A stretch of 64,000 bases of DNA from Porphyromonas sp. oral taxon 275 (GTDB lineage: Bacteria; Bacteroidota; Bacteroidia; Bacteroidales; Porphyromonadaceae). The DNA is taken from the NCBI RefSeq assembly GCF_018127745.1, contig NZ_CP072333.1, positions 2,116,922 to 2,180,921 of the forward strand, written 5' to 3'. Shown here piece after piece: positions 54,176-62,494 of this stretch. Positions within the stretch are counted from its first letter, which is position 1. Each line of letters opens with the position of its first letter. The notes beneath the pieces were generated by a model, which was given only the letters and a program-made list of their open reading frames with translations, searched no databases and was not told the origin of the DNA. Position numbers and translations under genes: made by a program.

Positions 54176-54970
54176 ATGATCCTAAGATTCCTCCGGGACA
54201 ACCTCAAGAGGCTCCTTGGGCGCAGGCCCAAAGAGCCTCTTTCGCTACTCGTCGAGCTCCTCGGCTTCGAGCCGCAGGATAGGGCGCTCTATGACCTAGC
54301 CTTCCGCCACAGCTCCATGAGCCGTACGGATGAGACGGGCTTCAAGCTCAACAACGAGCGCCTGGAGTTCCTCGGCGACTCCGTCCTCGCCACCGCGATG
54401 AGCCACTACCTCTACCTCGAGCATCCCCACTGGGACGAGGGGGAGCTGAGTAAGCACCGCGGAGCGATGGTCAAGCGTGCCGTCAACAACGCCGTGGCCC
54501 TACGTATGGGCCTTGATCGCTTCCTGCAGATACGGCGCGACGTGCGTCAGGGCAGTAGTGACATCTATGGCAACACGCTGGAGGCGCTCATCGGGGCGAT
54601 CTTCCTCGATAGGGGCTACCTGCGTGCCGAGGCCTTCGTACTGGAGCGCGTACTGCCCCTCTTCCTCGAGCTGGAGCGTAGCCTCATGGACCAGACGATG
54701 AACTATAAGTCCCTCCTGCTGGAGTGGACGCAGAAGCATCGGCTGAGCCTCGACTTCCGCATGCTGCAGGAGCCGAAGCGCAGCGGCGTGCCCTTCGTCT
54801 GTGGGGTCTTCGTCGATGATAAGCGTATCGGCCTCGGGCGGGGTCTCAACAAGAAGGAGGCCCATCAGGACGCCGCGCACAAGGCGCTGCTGGCGCTCTG
54901 CCGTGCCGACGAAGCCGTCGCCCGCGAGCTCGGCATCAATCCCGCCCTCCTCGAGAGCTCCGAGGCCTAG
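54176..54970 (+). CDS. rnc: Ribonuclease III
   Basis: This 264-aa protein has an RNase III catalytic domain with the signature NERLEFLGDSVLATA and the second acidic site 'DIYGNTLEALIGAIFLD'. A C-terminal dsRNA-binding domain (about 170-240: DQTMNYKSLLLEWTQKH, GLGRGLNKKEAHQDAAHKAL) follows. It processes rRNA precursors and double-stranded RNA. It lies 33 nt after fabF, an arrangement common in bacteria. Confidence 0.96.
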   Translation: MILRFLRDNLKRLLGRRPKEPLSLLVELLGFEPQDRALYDLAFRHSSMSRTDETGFKLNNERLEFLGDSVLATAMSHYLYLEHPHWDEGELSKHRGAMVKRAVNNAVALRMGLDRFLQIRRDVRQGSSDIYGNTLEALIGAIFLDRGYLRAEAFVLERVLPLFLELERSLMDQTMNYKSLLLEWTQKHRLSLDFRMLQEPKRSGVPFVCGVFVDDKRIGLGRGLNKKEAHQDAAHKALLALCRADEAVARELGINPALLESSEA

Positions 54971-55063
54971 GCGCCTCGCACGCCTAGGACCCTAGGAGCA
55001 TGTGCTCGTTCCAGGTAAGCCCCTTCCCTAGATCTCAGTTCTCTCCCCTAAACTGTACACAAT

Positions 55064-56131
55064 ATGGATAGCGCCAAGCAATTGTCCTCGACTGTTCTTT
55101 CTCTTCGCTTCCCCCTGATGGTGCTCGTCGTGCTGATTCATTCGGTACCCATCAGTCCAGATATGCTATCGGGAGATTTTGCTGCCTATAAGTATGCAGT
55201 GATATTGATAAAGGAAGTCTTCGCTCGTGTAGCTGTGCCTGCTTTCTTCGTCTTCTCTGGCTACTACGCCTTCTTAGGCAAAGATCTAGGGAAAAGGGAT
55301 GTGTATCTCTCCGAGGCGAAGAAGAAGGTGCGGACGCTCGTCATCCCCTACTTCCTGTGGAACCTTTTGGCTCTAGTCTTTTGGGGAGCAAAAGACTACC
55401 TAGTTTCGCTGCTCGGATACAGCGTCAATACACCCTTCCACTTTGCCTGGTCTGAGTTGCCGAACTTGTTTTGGTTTGACTGTGTCAATTATTCCATGTG
55501 GTTTGTGCGAGACCTGATTGTCATGACACTCTTCACTCCGGTGATTTACGTCCTCCTTCGTGTGACGCGAGGGTACTTTGTCTTGGGGCTCTTTATCCTT
55601 TGCTTATTCGTAGATGCTTCCTTTCATATACTAGGATGTGGCATGCGCTCTTTCCTGTTCTTCTCCTTGGGGGCTCTTGTTGCGATGAAAAGCTGGGATC
55701 CAATAGCCAAGCTCAAGCCACTTCGGGGGCCCAGCTACCTCCTTTGGCTAGTGGCTACCTTTACGCTCCCCTTGGTCTTTGATAAAAGCTATTTCCCTCA
55801 CCTCGAGATCTTCTATCTCATGCTAGCCATTGCTAGTGTGGTATTGCTCTTCGCTTCTCTCCAAGAGCGTGCTCCTGGCTTCGTGGCTTTGCTGCAAAGA
55901 ATGAATAAGTACGTATTCTTTATCTACGGAGCACACACAATAGTAATCCTTAGTCTAGTTCGCGAAGTGCTGATACGTATCCCCATCTTTGCTGGGAGCA
56001 GTTCAGGGCTTATCCTTGCCTACTTGCTCACTGCTGGGATAGACATCGCTCTTACATCGGTGGCCTATCAGGTGATGAAGCGTTGGGCACCGAGGCTGCT
56101 ATCTATCCTTTGTGGCGGTCGTATATCCTAG
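55064..56131 (+). CDS. Acyltransferase-3 family membrane protein
   Basis: This 355-aa protein has about ten TM helices. The first carries the family motif 'LRFPLMVLVVLIHS' with conserved Arg and His, and 'FARVAVPAFFVFSGYYAF' follows. The family O-acetylates (or otherwise acylates) surface polysaccharides or lipids. The gene is clearly AT-richer than both neighbours and uses different codons, so it was probably acquired horizontally. It sits alone between rnc and an EamA transporter with no other glycan genes. Confidence 0.85.
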   Translation: MDSAKQLSSTVLSLRFPLMVLVVLIHSVPISPDMLSGDFAAYKYAVILIKEVFARVAVPAFFVFSGYYAFLGKDLGKRDVYLSEAKKKVRTLVIPYFLWNLLALVFWGAKDYLVSLLGYSVNTPFHFAWSELPNLFWFDCVNYSMWFVRDLIVMTLFTPVIYVLLRVTRGYFVLGLFILCLFVDASFHILGCGMRSFLFFSLGALVAMKSWDPIAKLKPLRGPSYLLWLVATFTLPLVFDKSYFPHLEIFYLMLAIASVVLLFASLQERAPGFVALLQRMNKYVFFIYGAHTIVILSLVREVLIRIPIFAGSSSGLILAYLLTAGIDIALTSVAYQVMKRWAPRLLSILCGGRIS

Positions 56132-56200
56132 AAGCTGCTTGCATTACTGTTCTGCTCTGCTCCAGTGGAAGTTTTGCTGCCCGCTAGATAGCGCTACGAG

Positions 56201-57130
56201 ATGAATCGATTCAAAGGCTTTTTCTTCGGGATGCTTGCCTCGGCGAGCTTCGGTCTGATCCCGCTCTTCACCCTGCCGATGATGCAGGAGGGGCTCCAGA
56301 CGGATAGCATCCTCACCTACCGCATGTTCTTAGCCTCGGCACTGGTGGCGGTGCTGATGCTGCTGCGCGGGGTGAGCTTCGCCACGCGCTGGCGTGAGCT
56401 CCCGTGGTTCGCCTTCCTCGGCTTCTTCTACTACGGCTCGGCCGCGCTGCTCTTCCAGGGCTACCACAGCATGAGCAGCGGGATGGCCACGACGCTGCAC
56501 TTCCTCTACCCGATCGGCGTGACGCTGATCATGCGCCTGGTCTTCGGCCAGCGCACCTCGCCGTACACGATCCTAGCGATCGTGCTGGCCCTCTCGGGTG
56601 TGGCGCTGCTGAGCCTCAAGGGCGATGTCGGCATGGGGAGCTCGCCGCTGGCCTTCGCCCTGGTGCTGCTCTCGGGCTTCTCCTACGCAATCTACCTGGT
56701 GGCGGTCAATAATGTCCAGCTGCTGCGTGCGATGGACAACCTCAAGCTGACGCTCTACTCCCTGCTCTGCGGCGGCATCTACTTCCTTGTCGATACGCTC
56801 CTCTCGGGAGGGCTGCAGCCGCTGCCCTCGACGGCGGCGCTCGGCAATCTCCTGCTGCTGGCGCTCGTCCCCACGCTCATCTCCAACCTCTGCCTCGTGC
56901 GCGCCATCAAGAGCATAGGCTCGACGCTGACCTCCGTCCTCGGCGCTATGGAGCCGCTGACGGCCATCGTCATCGGCGCGCTCGTCCTCGGTGAGCAGGT
57001 CACGCCCGTGATGCTCGTGGGGGTGCTGCTGATCGTCTCCGCCGTCACGATCATCGTTCTCTCGCCGCTGCTGGATAGCAATATCGCCGAGCGCCTACGC
57101 CGCTTCGCCCGCCGCAGCCCGAGGCCTTAG
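56201..57130 (+). CDS. EamA/DMT-family transporter
   Basis: This 309-aa membrane protein has ten predicted TM helices in two EamA repeats (about 5-140 and 150-295). Motifs such as 'GYHSMSSGMATTLHFLYPIG' and 'LGAMEPLTAIVIGALVLGEQ' are typical of drug/metabolite exporters. Substrates in this family vary and cannot be predicted here. It returns to the GC-rich codon use of the core genes. Confidence 0.9.
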   Translation: MNRFKGFFFGMLASASFGLIPLFTLPMMQEGLQTDSILTYRMFLASALVAVLMLLRGVSFATRWRELPWFAFLGFFYYGSAALLFQGYHSMSSGMATTLHFLYPIGVTLIMRLVFGQRTSPYTILAIVLALSGVALLSLKGDVGMGSSPLAFALVLLSGFSYAIYLVAVNNVQLLRAMDNLKLTLYSLLCGGIYFLVDTLLSGGLQPLPSTAALGNLLLLALVPTLISNLCLVRAIKSIGSTLTSVLGAMEPLTAIVIGALVLGEQVTPVMLVGVLLIVSAVTIIVLSPLLDSNIAERLRRFARRSPRP

Positions 57131-57223
57131 CTGCGCGGCCTCCTACGGCGCGGCTTCCCCTTATTCTTTTGCTATCGAAGGGACGGATCAGTCCCAGCGC
57201 TCGCCCCATCTAGGCGAAGGGCT

Positions 57224-57312
57224 CCTGATGGATATCCCTCAGGCGGCTGAGGGACGTCCGTCACGCGTGTGAGGGATAGCAGTCAGCGCTCTGAGGGATA
57301 GCCCTCGAACGG
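57224..57312. repeat. 22-bp GATATCCCTCA repeat array
   Basis: About four units, both orientations mixed (TGATGGATATCCCTCAGGCG and TGAGGGATAGCAGTCAGCGC). Confidence 0.75.
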
Positions 57313-57413
57313 CTGGGATAAGGCTCCCGCCACACGGTGCCTCTCACGGCACTGCCGTCGCACGGATGACGCGCTCACCCTGAGTGCCGTACCCCCGCTC
57401 CGATAAATCTAAC

Positions 57414-57421
57414 TAACTTTG
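57414..57421 (+). promoter_or_regulatory. Candidate -7 box for asd-panC
   Basis: TAACTTTG lies 72 nt upstream of the asd start codon. Confidence 0.55.
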
Positions 57422-57492
57422 TAGTCCCGTAGCTAGGCCAATGCGCCTCGAGCTATGGGACTATCCTTTTGTAGACTGACTGTAGTAGATCA

Positions 57493-58509
57493 ATGAATAT
57501 AGCCATCGTCGGAGTAAGTGGCGCCGTAGGGCAGGAGTTCCTCCGTGTCCTCGCCGAGCGCCCGATCAAAATCGACCGCCTCGAGCTCTTCGCCTCGGCG
57601 CGCAGCGCGGGCAAGACTATTAGCTTCAAGGGCAAGGAGTACACCGTGCGCGAGCTGCGTCACGGCGACGACTTCGAGGGCATAGATATCGCCTTCGTCT
57701 CCGCAGGGGGCAGCGTCTCCCTAGAGTATGCCGAGACCATCACCAAGCACGGCGCGGTGATGATCGATAACTCCAGCGCCTTCCGCATGCAGGAGGACGT
57801 CCCCCTGGTCGTCCCCGAGGTCAATGGTGCCGACGCCCTGGTGCGCCCCCGAGGGATCATTGCCAACCCCAACTGTACGACCATCCAGATGGTCGTCGCC
57901 CTCAACGCCATCGAGCAGCTCTCGCATATCGAGCGCGTCCACGTCGCTACCTATCAGGCTGCTAGCGGTGCTGGTGCGCGCGGGATGGCGGAGCTGGATG
58001 CTCAGACGAAGGCGCTGGCAGAGGGTCGTGAGCCCGAGGTATCGAAGTTCGCCTACCAGCTGGCCTACAACGTCATCCCGCAGATCGACGTCTTCGGCCA
58101 AGACGACTACACCAAGGAGGAGCTGAAGATGTACCACGAGACGCGTAAGATCATGCACAGCGACATCGCCGTCAGCGCCACCTGTGTGCGTGTCCCCGTG
58201 TGCCGTGCCCATAGCGAGGCGATCTGGGTAGAGACGCGTGAGCGCCTCGAGCTGGACGCCGTGCGCGAGGCCTTCCGTCGTGCCCCCGGGCTGGTGCTGC
58301 AGGATGATCCCGAGGATCAGGTCTATCCGATGCCGCTCTTCATCGCGGAGAAGGACCCCGTCTACGTAGGGCGTCTACGCCGTGACCTCAGCTCTGAGCG
58401 CGGCCTGACCTTCTGGTGCGTCGGAGACCAGATCAAGAAGGGTGCGGCCCTGAATGCCGTACAGATCGCCGAATACCTCATCCAGAGCGGCGACTTAGCG
58501 AAGAAGTAA
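57493..58509 (+). CDS. asd: Aspartate-semialdehyde dehydrogenase
   Basis: This 338-aa NADPH enzyme makes aspartate semialdehyde for lysine/DAP, threonine and methionine synthesis. The Rossmann motif is [15 protein letters not shown]. The active-site Cys is in [13 protein letters not shown], with '[15 protein letters not shown]' and a catalytic His in '[12 protein letters not shown]'. It is 15 nt before panC. Confidence 0.96.
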   Translation: MNIAIVGVSGAVGQEFLRVLAERPIKIDRLELFASARSAGKTISFKGKEYTVRELRHGDDFEGIDIAFVSAGGSVSLEYAETITKHGAVMIDNSSAFRMQEDVPLVVPEVNGADALVRPRGIIANPNCTTIQMVVALNAIEQLSHIERVHVATYQAASGAGARGMAELDAQTKALAEGREPEVSKFAYQLAYNVIPQIDVFGQDDYTKEELKMYHETRKIMHSDIAVSATCVRVPVCRAHSEAIWVETRERLELDAVREAFRRAPGLVLQDDPEDQVYPMPLFIAEKDPVYVGRLRRDLSSERGLTFWCVGDQIKKGAALNAVQIAEYLIQSGDLAKK

Positions 58510-58524
58510 CCACTACCTACCATA

Positions 58525-59367
58525 ATGAAGATTTATAAGGAGATCGAGGGGCTGCAGTCCTTCGTAGCGGAGCAGCGCGCCGCAGGCAAGCGTATTGGCT
58601 TTGTCCCCACTATGGGAGCGCTACATGCTGGACACCTAAGCCTCGTCGCCCGTGCCCTCCAGAGCTGCGACCTATGTGTCGTCAGTGTCTTTGTCAACCC
58701 CACACAGTTCAACAATCCTCGAGACCTCGAGACCTATCCCCGAGACCTCGAGGCCGACGCTTGTCTGCTGGAGGCGGCGGGTGCTACGGCGCTCTTCGCC
58801 CCCGAGGTGACGACGATCTACCCCGAGCCCGATACGCGCGTCTTCGACGTCGGTGCCGTGGCTGAGGTCATGGAGGGCGCCTACCGCCCAGGGCACTTCA
58901 ATGGGGTGATGCAGGTCGTCTCACGTCTCTTCGACATCGTCCGACCCGACTGTGCCTTCTTCGGCGAGAAGGACTTCCAGCAGATCGCCGTTATCCGCGC
59001 CATGGCCCGTCAGATCGCGAGCCCCGTGGAGATCATCGCTTGCCCCATCGTCCGCGAGGAGGATGGACTGGCGCGCAGCAGCCGCAATCTGCTGCTTACC
59101 CCCGAGGGCCGTGCCGCTGCCCCCAGCATCTACCGCATCCTCTCCGAGAGCCGCGGCTGGGTCGAGACGCTGAGCCCCCAGGAGCTCATCGCCCGTGTGA
59201 CCGAGGAGATCAACGCGGTGCCCACGCTGCGCGTCGAGTACTTCGACATCGTAGATACCGATAGTCTCCAGTCCATCCACAGCTGGGTAGATAGCCCCCG
59301 CCCACATGGCTGCATCACCGTCTACTGCGGTGAGGTGCGCCTCATTGATAACATTGCTTACCACTAA
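58525..59367 (+). CDS. panC: Pantothenate synthetase
   Basis: This 280-aa enzyme joins pantoate and beta-alanine with ATP. Motifs: [14 protein letters not shown] (HIGH-type nucleotide-binding), [36 protein letters not shown] and the KMSKS-like [10 protein letters not shown]. It follows asd by 15 nt; beta-alanine comes from aspartate, so the pairing makes metabolic sense. Confidence 0.96.
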   Translation: MKIYKEIEGLQSFVAEQRAAGKRIGFVPTMGALHAGHLSLVARALQSCDLCVVSVFVNPTQFNNPRDLETYPRDLEADACLLEAAGATALFAPEVTTIYPEPDTRVFDVGAVAEVMEGAYRPGHFNGVMQVVSRLFDIVRPDCAFFGEKDFQQIAVIRAMARQIASPVEIIACPIVREEDGLARSSRNLLLTPEGRAAAPSIYRILSESRGWVETLSPQELIARVTEEINAVPTLRVEYFDIVDTDSLQSIHSWVDSPRPHGCITVYCGEVRLIDNIAYH

Positions 59368-59387
59368 GCCCGCCCGTCCCTCTGCCT

Positions 59388-60971
59388 ATGCCGACGAAGT
59401 ATTATAGCCGTAGCCTCTCCGTGCTGAGCCTCCTCCTGCTGCTCAGCGCCTGCGGGGTACGCCGTCCCCAGCCCGAGCCCCTAGTCCCTCCCGTCAAGGT
59501 CGATACGACCTCCATCGAGCTCACCCCCTGGGTGCGCCCCACGGGGGACTCGATACGCCAGGAGATGCGCGGGGTGTGGCTCACCACCGTCTGGGGGCTC
59601 GACTGGCCTAAGGATAAGGCCGATACGCCCGACGGCATACGCCGGCAGAAGGAATCCCTAGATCGTACGCTGCGCCGCCTGAAGGCTGACGGCTACAACA
59701 CCGTCTTCCTGCAGGTGCGCCACAGCGGTACGACGCTCTACCGCTCGCCCTATGAGCCCGCCTCACCGGCTATCGCGGGCGAAGGCTTCTTCGACGCTGG
59801 GTACGACCCACTGACCTATGCCGTCGAGGCCTGCCACCAGCTGGGGCTCGCCGTCCACGCCTGGATGGTGACCTATCCCCTGGTCTCGCCCAAGCGCAGC
59901 CCCCATCCGCTGCTGCGTGAGCATGCCGACTGGGCCATCGCCCACAAGGGCAGCTACCACCTCGACCCCGGGAACCCCGAGGTGCGCAGCTACGTGGCGC
60001 ATCTGGCTACCGACCTAGCGCGCCGCTACGCCATCGACGGTGTGCACTTCGATTACTTCCGTTACCCAGAGGCCGCCGAGACCTTCAATGACCGTACGAG
60101 CTACGCGCGCTACGGCGCTAGCTTCCCCAGCAAGGCCGCCTGGCGCCGGGACAACCTCACCCGTCAGCTGCGTGAGGTACGCGACTCCCTCACCAGCATC
60201 GGCTCGGACATCCAGGTCAGTGTCGCTCCGCTGGGCAAGCTGAAGATGATCCCCGACCTAGGCCGCAGCCACGGCTGGACGGCCTATGAGTCCGTCTATC
60301 AGGACCCCGAGACCTGGGGCCGCGAGGGGCTGGTGGACTTCGTCGTACCTATGATGTACTACCGCGGCGACCTCTACAGCCCTTTCCTGCAGGACTGGAA
60401 GGAGAAGGTCGCCCCCTATATCCCCGTCATCCCAGGCCTAGCGGCCTACCGCGTCGAGGAGAGCGGCTGGCCCAGCAGCGTCATCGCCGAGCAGATCGCC
60501 GAGGAGCGTGAGGTCGGGCTGAGTGGCGTCTGCTTCTTCCGTGAGCAGCATACCTCGAGCCGCTTCCCGCTGGTGCGTCAGGTCATCGAGGAGGCCTTTG
60601 CCTCCACGGTGCTGCCGCTGGCCCTCAAGCGCGGTGAGGCTACGGCCCCCGCCGCTCCCGAGGGGCTGCACGCTGTCTTCGTGTCCAAGAAGGAGTTCAA
60701 CCTCTCCTGGACGCTCCCCCGAGGCGCCTCCACGCGTGGCATCACCTACCGCCTCTGGGTGACGACGACCGACAGCCACGGCCGTCGTACCGCGACGCTG
60801 CTGGCCCAGGGGCTCCGTAGCCCTGAGTGCCGCCTGACGCTGGAGGACTTCGTCGGCGATGACTGCGCGGAGTTCGGTGTCGAGGCGGTCAATAGCTTCG
60901 GCGTGGCGACGCCCATCGCCCACGGGCTGGAGCTCAACCTGGCCGCCCTCAGACTGGAGCAGCAGCATTGA
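59388..60971 (+). CDS. GHL10/DUF187-family glycoside-hydrolase-like lipoprotein
   Basis: This 527-aa protein has a lipoprotein signal (LLLLLSACGVRRP, Cys22). A TIM-barrel GHL10 domain (about 60-400) follows: 'EMRGVWLTTVWGLDWPKDK', 'YNTVFLQVRHSGTTLYRSPY', 'DGVHFDYFRYP', 'DFVVPMMYYRGDLYSPFL'. An Fn3-like C-terminal domain (about 425-520) completes it. The family (YngK-like) is linked to peptidoglycan or exopolysaccharide cleavage. Its stop overlaps the hemW start by 4 nt (TTGA). Confidence 0.9.
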   Translation: MPTKYYSRSLSVLSLLLLLSACGVRRPQPEPLVPPVKVDTTSIELTPWVRPTGDSIRQEMRGVWLTTVWGLDWPKDKADTPDGIRRQKESLDRTLRRLKADGYNTVFLQVRHSGTTLYRSPYEPASPAIAGEGFFDAGYDPLTYAVEACHQLGLAVHAWMVTYPLVSPKRSPHPLLREHADWAIAHKGSYHLDPGNPEVRSYVAHLATDLARRYAIDGVHFDYFRYPEAAETFNDRTSYARYGASFPSKAAWRRDNLTRQLREVRDSLTSIGSDIQVSVAPLGKLKMIPDLGRSHGWTAYESVYQDPETWGREGLVDFVVPMMYYRGDLYSPFLQDWKEKVAPYIPVIPGLAAYRVEESGWPSSVIAEQIAEEREVGLSGVCFFREQHTSSRFPLVRQVIEEAFASTVLPLALKRGEATAPAAPEGLHAVFVSKKEFNLSWTLPRGASTRGITYRLWVTTTDSHGRRTATLLAQGLRSPECRLTLEDFVGDDCAEFGVEAVNSFGVATPIAHGLELNLAALRLEQQH

Positions 60972-62095
60972 ACCTCTACCTCCATATCCCTTTCTGCGCG
61001 AGCCGCTGCTCCTACTGCGACTTCTACAAGGAGACGAAGCAGGACGAGCGGCTCGCCTTCCTTCGTGCCCTAGAGATGGAGCTCTGTAGCCGCCGCTCGG
61101 AGCTGCCCGAGGGCGCGCTGGTGGAGCATATCTACCTCGGGGGCGGTACGCCCTCGCAGCTCAGCATCTCCGAGCTGGAGCGCCTCTTCGACACCATCTG
61201 GCGCCACTATCCTATAGCTGAGGGTGGGGAGATCACCATCGAGTGCAACCCCGATGACGTGACGCCCGACTATGCCCGAGGGCTGGCGCAGCTGCCGACC
61301 AACCGCGTGAGCATGGGCGTGCAGAGCTTCCACGAGGCCGATCTGCGCTTCCTCAGCCGCCGCCACAGTGCCGAGCAGGTCACGGCGGCTGTCGACGCGC
61401 TACGCAGCGAGGGACTGACGAACCTTAGCCTCGACCTTATCTACGGCCTCCCCCGACAGACGGAGGAGCTCTGGGAGGCCAATATCGCACGCTTCCTCGA
61501 GCTTGACGTGCCGCACCTCTCCGCCTACCATCTGATCTATGAGGAAGGGACGGCGCTGATGCGTCTGCTGCAGGCGGGTAAGGTGCAGGCGGTGGATGAG
61601 GAGGCGAGCCTACGCTTCTTCGAGCTGCTCATCCAGCGCCTCAAGGCTGCAGGCTACGAGCACTACGAGATCTCTAACTTCGCCCGCCCGGGCTGCTATG
61701 CCCAGCACAATACGGGCTACTGGCAGGGCGTGCCCTACCTCGGCTTCGGCCCCTCGGCGCACAGCTACGACGGCGAGCGCCGACGCAGCTACAATGTCGC
61801 CTCGCTCCGCGACTATATCGCGGGCATGGAGCGCGGCGTGCGTGACTACGAGGAGGAGCTACTGGGCGAGGAGGAGCTGCAGCACGAGTACATCCTCACG
61901 CGTATGCGTACGCAGTGGGGCATCGTCTATGCGGACTATGCGGAGCGCTTCGGCGAGCCGGCCCTCTCGGCTCTGCGTCGCGCTGCCGCGCCCTACCTCG
62001 CGACCGAGCGCCTCACGGAGGCGGGTGGCATCCTGCGCCTCACCGAGCGCGGCGTCTTCGTCTCCGACGGCATCCTTGCCGACCTCTTCGTCTAA
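60968..62095 (+). CDS. hemW: HemW-type radical SAM protein
   Basis: This 375-aa protein has the radical SAM cluster motif C10-x3-C14-x2-C17 in 'PFCASRCSYCDFYKE', then 'YLGGGTPSQLS', 'GVQSFHEADLRFLSRRHS' and 'LIYGLPRQTEELWEANI', with a C-terminal HemN-like domain. HemW binds and inserts haem; it was often misannotated as oxygen-independent coproporphyrinogen oxidase. The start is a TTG at 60968, because the next ATG would remove the cluster motif. It overlaps the previous gene by 4 nt. Confidence 0.92.
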   Translation: MNLYLHIPFCASRCSYCDFYKETKQDERLAFLRALEMELCSRRSELPEGALVEHIYLGGGTPSQLSISELERLFDTIWRHYPIAEGGEITIECNPDDVTPDYARGLAQLPTNRVSMGVQSFHEADLRFLSRRHSAEQVTAAVDALRSEGLTNLSLDLIYGLPRQTEELWEANIARFLELDVPHLSAYHLIYEEGTALMRLLQAGKVQAVDEEASLRFFELLIQRLKAAGYEHYEISNFARPGCYAQHNTGYWQGVPYLGFGPSAHSYDGERRRSYNVASLRDYIAGMERGVRDYEEELLGEEELQHEYILTRMRTQWGIVYADYAERFGEPALSALRRAAAPYLATERLTEAGGILRLTERGVFVSDGILADLFV

Positions 62096-62272
62096 GCCCC
62101 AAGGGGGTCTAAGCCCTGCGCTGCACTTCTTCCGCCCCCGCTTTCCCTTACTTCTCCTTCCCTTGATTTCCCCGTCTTATCTACCTCTCAGCAGGGGGGG
62201 GACGGAAGGTCTCCTTATACCTCAGCTCCAGACGTATAAGCTCCTCCCGCAGCTGCCCCTTAGCGCGTGGCG

Positions 62273-62360
62273 CTCTGATGGATATCCCTCATCCCCGTGA
62301 CGGATATCCCTCACGATGGCTGACTGACGCCCCTCAGGCGGCTGATGGATATCCCTCAGC
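62273..62360. repeat. 22-bp GATATCCCTCA repeat array
   Basis: Four units, for example CTGATGGATATCCCTCAGCG at the right end and CTGACTGACGCCCCTCAGGC before it. Confidence 0.85.
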
Positions 62361-62446
62361 GCCCCTCCCCCTTAGAGGGCCACGGAGGGCCTCGCCTGGG
62401 CGACAAGCTCTCGCCGCTAGCGCTGGCGCGGTGTCGGATAATTGCG

Positions 62447-62454
62447 TACCTTTG
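62447..62454 (+). promoter_or_regulatory. Candidate -7 box for glycogen synthase
   Basis: TACCTTTG lies 41 nt before the ATG at 62495. Confidence 0.6.
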
Positions 62455-62494
62455 GTCTAGAGCTCTGATCTATTCATTCTAACTACTTACGGCT

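Larger units (their letters stand above)
57131..57492. other. Gap between the EamA gene and asd
   Basis: The stretch contains a 22-bp repeat array (57224-57312) and a TAACTTTG promoter box (57414-57421). No gene is seen. Confidence 0.6.
62096..62494. other. Gap between hemW and glycogen synthase
   Basis: The stretch contains a G-rich tract near 62195, a 22-bp repeat array (62273-62360) and a TACCTTTG box (62447-62454). No gene is seen. Confidence 0.6.
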
